10,235 nt of DNA, taken from assembly GCA_012799425.1 (NCBI GenBank), contig JAAZLF010000131.1, forward strand, positions 1 to 10,235, in the 5' to 3' direction. The stretch comes from Actinomycetales bacterium (lineage in GTDB: Bacteria > Actinomycetota > Actinomycetes > Actinomycetales > Dermabacteraceae). Below the pieces are notes generated by a model that saw only the letters and a list, made by a program, of their open reading frames with translations, did not search any database and was not told the origin of the DNA. This document shows, piece by piece, positions 7,789 to 10,235 of the stretch (positions are counted from its first letter, which is position 1; each line of letters starts with the position of its first letter). The position numbers and the translations under genes are program-made.

Positions 7789-7802
7789 GCGGAACAGTCC
7801 GC
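7789..7802. terminator. Possible short hairpin between convergent genes
   Basis: GCGGA at 7789-7793 pairs with TCCGC at 7798-7802 around a 4-base ACAG loop. It sits in the 34-base gap between the transporter stop and the stop of the unrecognised gene, where a shared terminator would be expected. The stem is only 5 bp and there is no T tract, so support is weak. Confidence 0.3.
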
Positions 7803-7812
7803 AGGCCGGGGC

Positions 7813-8643
7813 TCAGGCGAGGTCGGAAGGATCCACGAGGAAGCCCTCCAGATCCACAACATAGCCGCCGACGGTCTCGGCGAGCAGACCGGCGATCCGG
7901 CCGATCCGCTGGTAGACGTGCTGCCAGCGTTCGGAGGTCTCCGAGGAGGGAACCTCGATCGCGTCCTCCTCCGGGTCCGCGGTGAGGTGGACCAGCTCGT
8001 AGTCCACGGCATCCTCCACCCAGTCCAGCGCGGACAGCGCCGTCGGGCGGGAGCTGCGCCCCACCCGCAGCGCGATCTCCTCGGCCTCCGGCAGCGGGAT
8101 GGTGACGCTGTAGCCGCTGCGGACGACATCCTCGGGCACCTCGTCGAGCTGCGCATCCGGCTCGAGCGGCGCCAGCAGCTGCGCGAGGGACTCGGGGGCC
8201 AGCGCATGCGGGCTCACCACGGTCAGGTCCCGCACCTGGAAGGGGTGCGGCTCCAGCCGGACGCCGGCGTCCGTGACCACCGCGCCGTACAGGCGCCTCC
8301 CCAGCGACCAGGCGAGGTCCAGCGCCTGCCGCTCGACCCCGAACGGCATCCCCTCGGGGAAGGCGCGGCCGTAGCCGTGGGAGTCGACCATGCCCTCGGG
8401 CAGCGGCACCTCCCGGTCCCACGGGGTGTCGATGCTCCAGCGCCCTGCGCCGCGAGGCGAATGATCCGGCTCCAGGAAGGTGCCGTCGCCCAGATCGATC
8501 GTGCCGTCCTCACCGAGCATCGCTCCGGGGCGGACGTTGCGCACCATGGACAGCACGTCCGCGGGGCTGGTGTCGCGGGGCAGCTGCAGGCGATGACGGG
8601 TGCGGGGCTGTTCGCCGGGTGACATCGGGACCGTGTCGGTCAC
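7813..8643 (-). CDS. Conserved-looking hypothetical protein coupled to dcd
   Basis: I do not recognise this 276-residue protein. It is soluble and acidic, with no signal peptide and no membrane segment. The first 60 residues look polar and loosely structured. From about 68 the sequence is richer in fold-like patterns: [17 protein letters not shown] (68-84), a predicted helix [17 protein letters not shown] (107-123), then [16 protein letters not shown] (130-145), which looks like a beta-strand pair. The C-terminus has a helix around 220-238 ([20 protein letters not shown], 218-237) and ends with [18 protein letters not shown] see no Cys cluster, Walker motif or metal-binding signature. The GTG start at 8643 overlaps the dcd stop as GTGA, and GGAGG/AGGAGG lies 4-7 bases upstream. 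An ATG at 8625 is the alternative. The overlap implies co-translation with dcd, but a role in nucleotide metabolism is only a guess. Confidence 0.8.
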   Translation of the reverse strand: MTDTVPMSPGEQPRTRHRLQLPRDTSPADVLSMVRNVRPGAMLGEDGTIDLGDGTFLEPDHSPRGAGRWSIDTPWDREVPLPEGMVDSHGYGRAFPEGMPFGVERQALDLAWSLGRRLYGAVVTDAGVRLEPHPFQVRDLTVVSPHALAPESLAQLLAPLEPDAQLDEVPEDVVRSGYSVTIPLPEAEEIALRVGRSSRPTALSALDWVEDAVDYELVHLTADPEEDAIEVPSSETSERWQHVYQRIGRIAGLLAETVGGYVVDLEGFLVDPSDLA

Positions 8644-9233
8644 TGCTCCTCCTCCACGGGAATGCGGGTGCGATGGAAGTTCTGCGCAGAGCGGGACGGC
8701 GTCGGGCCGCGCTGTCCGAGATAGCGGTTGAGGTTCCCGGCGCTGCCATAGGGGCTCTGCGCCGCGCTCGAGAGCCGGAAGAAGCACAGCTGCCCGATCT
8801 TCATGCCGGGCCACAGCGCCACCGGGAGGGTGGCCATGTTGGACAGCTCGAGGGTGATGTGGCCCTGGAACCCGGGATCGATGAAGCCGGCCGTCGAATG
8901 CGTCAGCAGCCCCAGCCGGCCCAGCGAGCTCTTGCCCTCGAGACGTGCGGCGACGTCCTCGGGAAGGGTGATCTGCTCGTAGGTGGAGGCGAGCACGAAC
9001 TCGCCGGGGTGGAGCATGTACGCCTCGTCGGGGTCGACCGCGACCTCACGGGTGAGGTCGGCCTGCTCACGGGAGGGATCGATCAGCGCATGCTTGTGGT
9101 TGTCGAACAGGCGGAAGAACCTGTCGATGCGCACGTCGACGGAGGCGGGCTGGATCATCTCCTCGTCGAAAGGGTCCAGACGCACCCGCCCGGCATCGAT
9201 CTCGGCCCGGATGTCACGATCGCTCAGCAGCAC
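8640..9233 (-). CDS. dcd: dCTP deaminase, probably bifunctional dUMP-forming type
   Basis: Deaminates dCTP and, in the mycobacterial and archaeal type, also removes pyrophosphate to give dUMP for thymidylate synthesis. The product is 197 residues, and the sequence follows Mycobacterium tuberculosis Dcd closely as I remember it. The start [23 protein letters not shown] (74-84), [18 protein letters not shown] (97-114), [18 protein letters not shown] (115-132) with the presumed catalytic Glu129 and companion Asp119, [10 protein letters not shown] (141-150) and the C-terminal lid [10 protein letters not shown] (173-182) are all present. The bifunctional activity is inferred from this resemblance. 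The start is GTG at 9233, which gives the conserved N-terminus; the frame extends upstream to 9362 but that part does not resemble Dcd. No good Shine-Dalgarno precedes the GTG. TAGTCT lies 7 bases before it, so a leaderless mRNA is likely. The stop overlaps the next gene as GTGA. Confidence 0.95.
   Translation of the reverse strand: MLLSDRDIRAEIDAGRVRLDPFDEEMIQPASVDVRIDRFFRLFDNHKHALIDPSREQADLTREVAVDPDEAYMLHPGEFVLASTYEQITLPEDVAARLEGKSSLGRLGLLTHSTAGFIDPGFQGHITLELSNMATLPVALWPGMKIGQLCFFRLSSAAQSPYGSAGNLNRYLGQRGPTPSRSAQNFHRTRIPVEEEQ
8648..8655 (-). promoter_or_regulatory. Shine-Dalgarno deciding the GTG start of the dcd-linked gene
   Basis: On the minus strand this reads GGAGGAGG, 4 to 7 bases before the GTG at 8643. 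It lies inside the last codons of dcd. It supports GTG 8643 over both the far upstream ATG at 8814, which would overlap dcd by about 175 bases, and the downstream ATG at 8625. Confidence 0.6.
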
Positions 9234-9445
9234 GGCGACAAGACTAGCCCCCTCACCTGCTCCTCGACAGCCCCGTCCCAGGAACCAGGGGGCGGGAGGC
9301 TGATCCGGGGGCGGACCGCACGGCGCCGCCGCCCCGCCTCGAGGCCCCGGTTCGCCGACCACCGCCGGAAGGAGGTATGCTGATCAGCGTTCGCTCGAGC
9401 AGCGGCGGTCCCCTGAGGATCGCCACCCAGGTCGGGCGGTGCGTC
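9234..9445. other. Non-coding spacer between dcd and tRNA-Gly
   Basis: These 212 bases contain no credible gene. They hold the dcd promoter region on the minus strand and presumably the tRNA promoter on the plus strand. For the latter, TATGCT at 9376-9381 is the best -10 and would give a leader of about 58 bases, with no good -35. A hairpin of 8 bp (one G-U pair) joins 9272-9279 to 9289-9296 around a 9-base loop. Perfect palindromes GCTGATCAGC (9379-9388) and GCTCGAGC (9393-9400) lie just after the candidate -10. None has an assigned function. Confidence 0.5.
9241..9246 (-). promoter_or_regulatory. Candidate -10 element for leaderless dcd mRNA
   Basis: Minus-strand TAGTCT matches TAnnnT and ends 7 bases before the GTG start of dcd, which would place the transcript start at or within a base of the start codon. 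The nearest G-rich ribosome-binding candidate (GAGGGGG) is about 14 bases from the GTG, too far for normal use. No convincing -35 was found. Confidence 0.4.
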
Positions 9446-9516
9446 GCGGGTGTAGTTCAATGGTAGAACTTCAGCTTCCCAAGCTGATAGCGCGGGTTCG
9501 ATTCCCGTCACCCGCT
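9446..9516 (+). tRNA. tRNA-Gly, anticodon CCC
   Basis: A complete 71-base cloverleaf can be drawn. The acceptor stem is GCGGGTG paired with CACCCGC, with a T discriminator. The D arm is GTTC/GAAC with an AATGGTA loop. The anticodon stem is TCAGC/GCTGA around the loop TTCCCAA, so the anticodon is CCC (9478-9480). The variable loop is TAGC, and the T arm is GCGGG, TTCGATT, CCCGT. It reads the codon GGG. The 3' CCA is not encoded, so it must be added after transcription. The gene is isolated, and a strong palindrome follows 5 bases after its end. Confidence 0.96.
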
Positions 9517-9521
9517 CTCTC

Positions 9522-9551
9522 GGACGCCGGCCCCTGCAGGGGCCGGCGTCC
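9522..9551 (+). terminator. Perfect 30-bp palindrome after tRNA-Gly (probable terminator)
   Basis: GGACGCCGGCCCC (9522-9534) is followed by TGCA and then its exact reverse complement (9539-9551). Because TGCA is itself palindromic, all 30 bases form one perfect palindrome. As RNA it gives a 13-bp stem, almost all G-C, with a 4-base loop, starting 5 bases past the mature tRNA end. There is no U tract (CTGCATTGCG follows), which is common for high-GC actinobacterial terminators. It may also mark the tRNA 3' processing boundary. A second, shorter pairing (TGCAGG 9535-9540 with CCTGCA 9550-9555) overlaps it. Confidence 0.6.
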
Positions 9552-9761
9552 TGCATTGCGGGCGCTGTCCCGTCTCGAGGCCCCTGCCGCAGCACGCCTG
9601 ACCGCCACGGCCCGCCCGGCCAGCGCAGCGGCCGCCAGACGGGCCGCCGCAGCCGGCCATCGCGCCGTTCCCAGCTCGCTCCCCAGCGACGCGGAGACGT
9701 GCACGTCAGCGCCTCGACACACGGGGTTATGTCGATCTTCGCAGAAGTGTAAGAATGCGGC
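9552..9761. promoter_or_regulatory. Upstream control region of the TetR gene with inverted repeats
   Basis: These 210 bases contain no credible gene. The left half is GC-rich, with a 7-bp inverted pair (CGGCCCG 9608-9614, CGGGCCG 9640-9646). The right half carries three inverted repeats close to the regulator gene: a perfect 12-bp palindrome GACGTGCACGTC (9696-9707), TCGACA-N10-TGTCGA (9714-9735) and CTTC-GCA-GAAG (9737-9747). TAAGAA at 9750-9755 is a possible -10, ending 6 bases before the ATG. TetR proteins usually bind inverted repeats overlapping their own promoter, so the second and third repeats are the best operator candidates. This is by eye and untested. Confidence 0.45.
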
Positions 9762-10235
9762 ATGCCCAAGATCATCGGAGGGTCCCTCGAGGAGCACCGC
9801 GAGCGCACGCGCGAGAAGATCTTCGCCGCCCTCGCCGAGCTGCTCGAGACCCAGTCGTTCGAGTCGGTCACGTTCTCACGGATCGCCTCGGCGGCCGAGG
9901 TGGGCCGCACCGCGATGTACAACCACTTCCCCGACCGGGAGACCCTCCTGGTCGAATACGCGATCCACGAGACGACGGACTACATCGCGCAGCTGCGCGC
10001 CGGGGTCAGCGACTCCGCCACGCCCCGTGACGCGGTGATCGCCTACATCCACACCCAGCTGGATCTCAACGTGTCCTTCCACGTGCCGCAGACCTCCGGC
10101 GGAGCGACGCTCTCCCCGGCGACGGCCGCCCGGATGCGGGACCACGTGGTGATGATCGAGGACGTGCTGCGCACGATCGTGGCCGACGGGGTGGCCAGCG
10201 GCGACTTCGCCGAGGACATCGACGTGGGCGCGACA
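9762..10235 (+). CDS. TetR-family transcriptional regulator (3' end beyond window)
   Basis: DNA-binding repressor or activator of the TetR family; 158 codons are visible and the stop lies beyond the window. The N-terminal helix-turn-helix is clear: REKIFAALAELLE (17-29), then TFSRIASAAEVGRTAMYNHF (37-56), followed by PDRETLLVEYAI (57-68). YNHF and the preceding VGRTA form the typical recognition helix. The ligand-binding domain begins at about 70 and is incomplete, so no ligand can be guessed. Full-length members are about 190-220 residues, so perhaps 30-60 residues are missing. ATG 9762 is the only possible start in this frame: a TAA lies four codons upstream (9750-9752), with no other start codon between. 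No Shine-Dalgarno is present. A -10-like TAAGAA ends 6 bases before the ATG, so the mRNA is probably leaderless. The target may be itself or a gene to the right. Confidence 0.92.
   Translation, partial: MPKIIGGSLEEHRERTREKIFAALAELLETQSFESVTFSRIASAAEVGRTAMYNHFPDRETLLVEYAIHETTDYIAQLRAGVSDSATPRDAVIAYIHTQLDLNVSFHVPQTSGGATLSPATAARMRDHVVMIEDVLRTIVADGVASGDFAEDIDVGAT

Noticed and set aside
6399..8207. 602-codon minus-strand frame opposite the UMF1 transporter and running into the dcd-linked gene in another frame.
   Set aside because: Composition is repetitive and His/Gln/Arg-rich, with no conserved motif. The plus-strand transporter explains the DNA.
8644..8814. Upstream ATG at 8814 for the dcd-linked gene.
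   Set aside because: It would overlap dcd by about 175 bases. The first 57 residues look like out-of-frame dcd, and a strong ribosome site fits the GTG at 8643.
9234..9362. N-terminal extension of dcd up to the ATG at 9362.
   Set aside because: The extra 43 residues are low complexity (Gly, Pro, Ala, Arg) and lie before the conserved MLLSDRDI start. Dcd proteins begin at that motif, so GTG 9233 is used.
9371..9445. Short plus-strand frame starting with ATG at 9377 directly after GGAGG.
   Set aside because: The ribosome-like site is only 1 base from the ATG, the frame ends inside the tRNA and it has no recognisable content. TATGCT here is better read as a possible -10 for the tRNA.
9224..10038. 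Open frames crossing the tRNA: plus 9439-10038, minus 9471-9797 and minus 9224-9922.
   Set aside because: They contain the peptides SSMVELQLPKLIARVRFPS, GDGNRTRAISLGS and TGIEPALSAWEAEVLPLNY, which are known artefacts of translating a tRNA-Gly gene in either direction. The rest is GC-rich shadow sequence.
1..10235. Search by eye for CRISPR arrays, IS elements, phage genes, toxin-antitoxin or defence systems.
   Set aside because: No regularly spaced repeats, transposase, integrase, nuclease or toxin-like small gene pairs were seen. All larger frames are explained by housekeeping or transport genes.

Overview
The window comes from a high-GC Gram-positive bacterium. Very high third-position GC, long spurious antisense reading frames, a fused MrpA-MrpB subunit, a mycobacterial-type Dcd and apparent leaderless promoters all point to an actinobacterium. 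Family Dermabacteraceae (Brachybacterium-like, order Micrococcales) is my best guess, but it is an inference, not a proven placement.

Positions 1-6272 (minus strand) hold a tightly packed Mrp (Mnh/Sha) multisubunit Na+/H+ antiporter operon. The order of transcription is mrpAB (fused), mrpC, mrpD, mrpE, mrpF. The mrpAB/mrpC overlap is 11 bases. Every later junction is a 4-base ATGA or GTGA overlap, which suggests translational coupling. mrpF is open at the left edge, and mrpG is expected just beyond it. Two small subunits, MrpC and MrpF, carry long hydrophilic C-terminal tails well beyond the usual family length. These are the most unusual coding features here. Together the subunits form one membrane complex that expels Na+ in exchange for protons (pH and salt homeostasis).

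Positions 6273-6425 form a divergent promoter region. A UMF1-type major facilitator transporter of unknown substrate is then read on the plus strand (6426-7778). It converges on a two-gene minus-strand unit: dcd (8640-9233; dCTP deaminase of the type that probably makes dUMP directly) followed by an unrecognised 276-residue protein coupled to it by a GTGA overlap (7813-8643).

To the right lie a tRNA-Gly(CCC) gene (9446-9516), a perfect 30-bp palindrome directly after it (probable terminator or 3' processing boundary), and a TetR-family regulator cut by the right edge (9762-10235). The regulator has several inverted repeats upstream that could be its own operator. No IS element, CRISPR array, phage gene or toxin/defence locus was seen. 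The window looks like ordinary core chromosome, with the Mrp tails, the dcd-linked unknown gene and the tetR control region as the points worth following.
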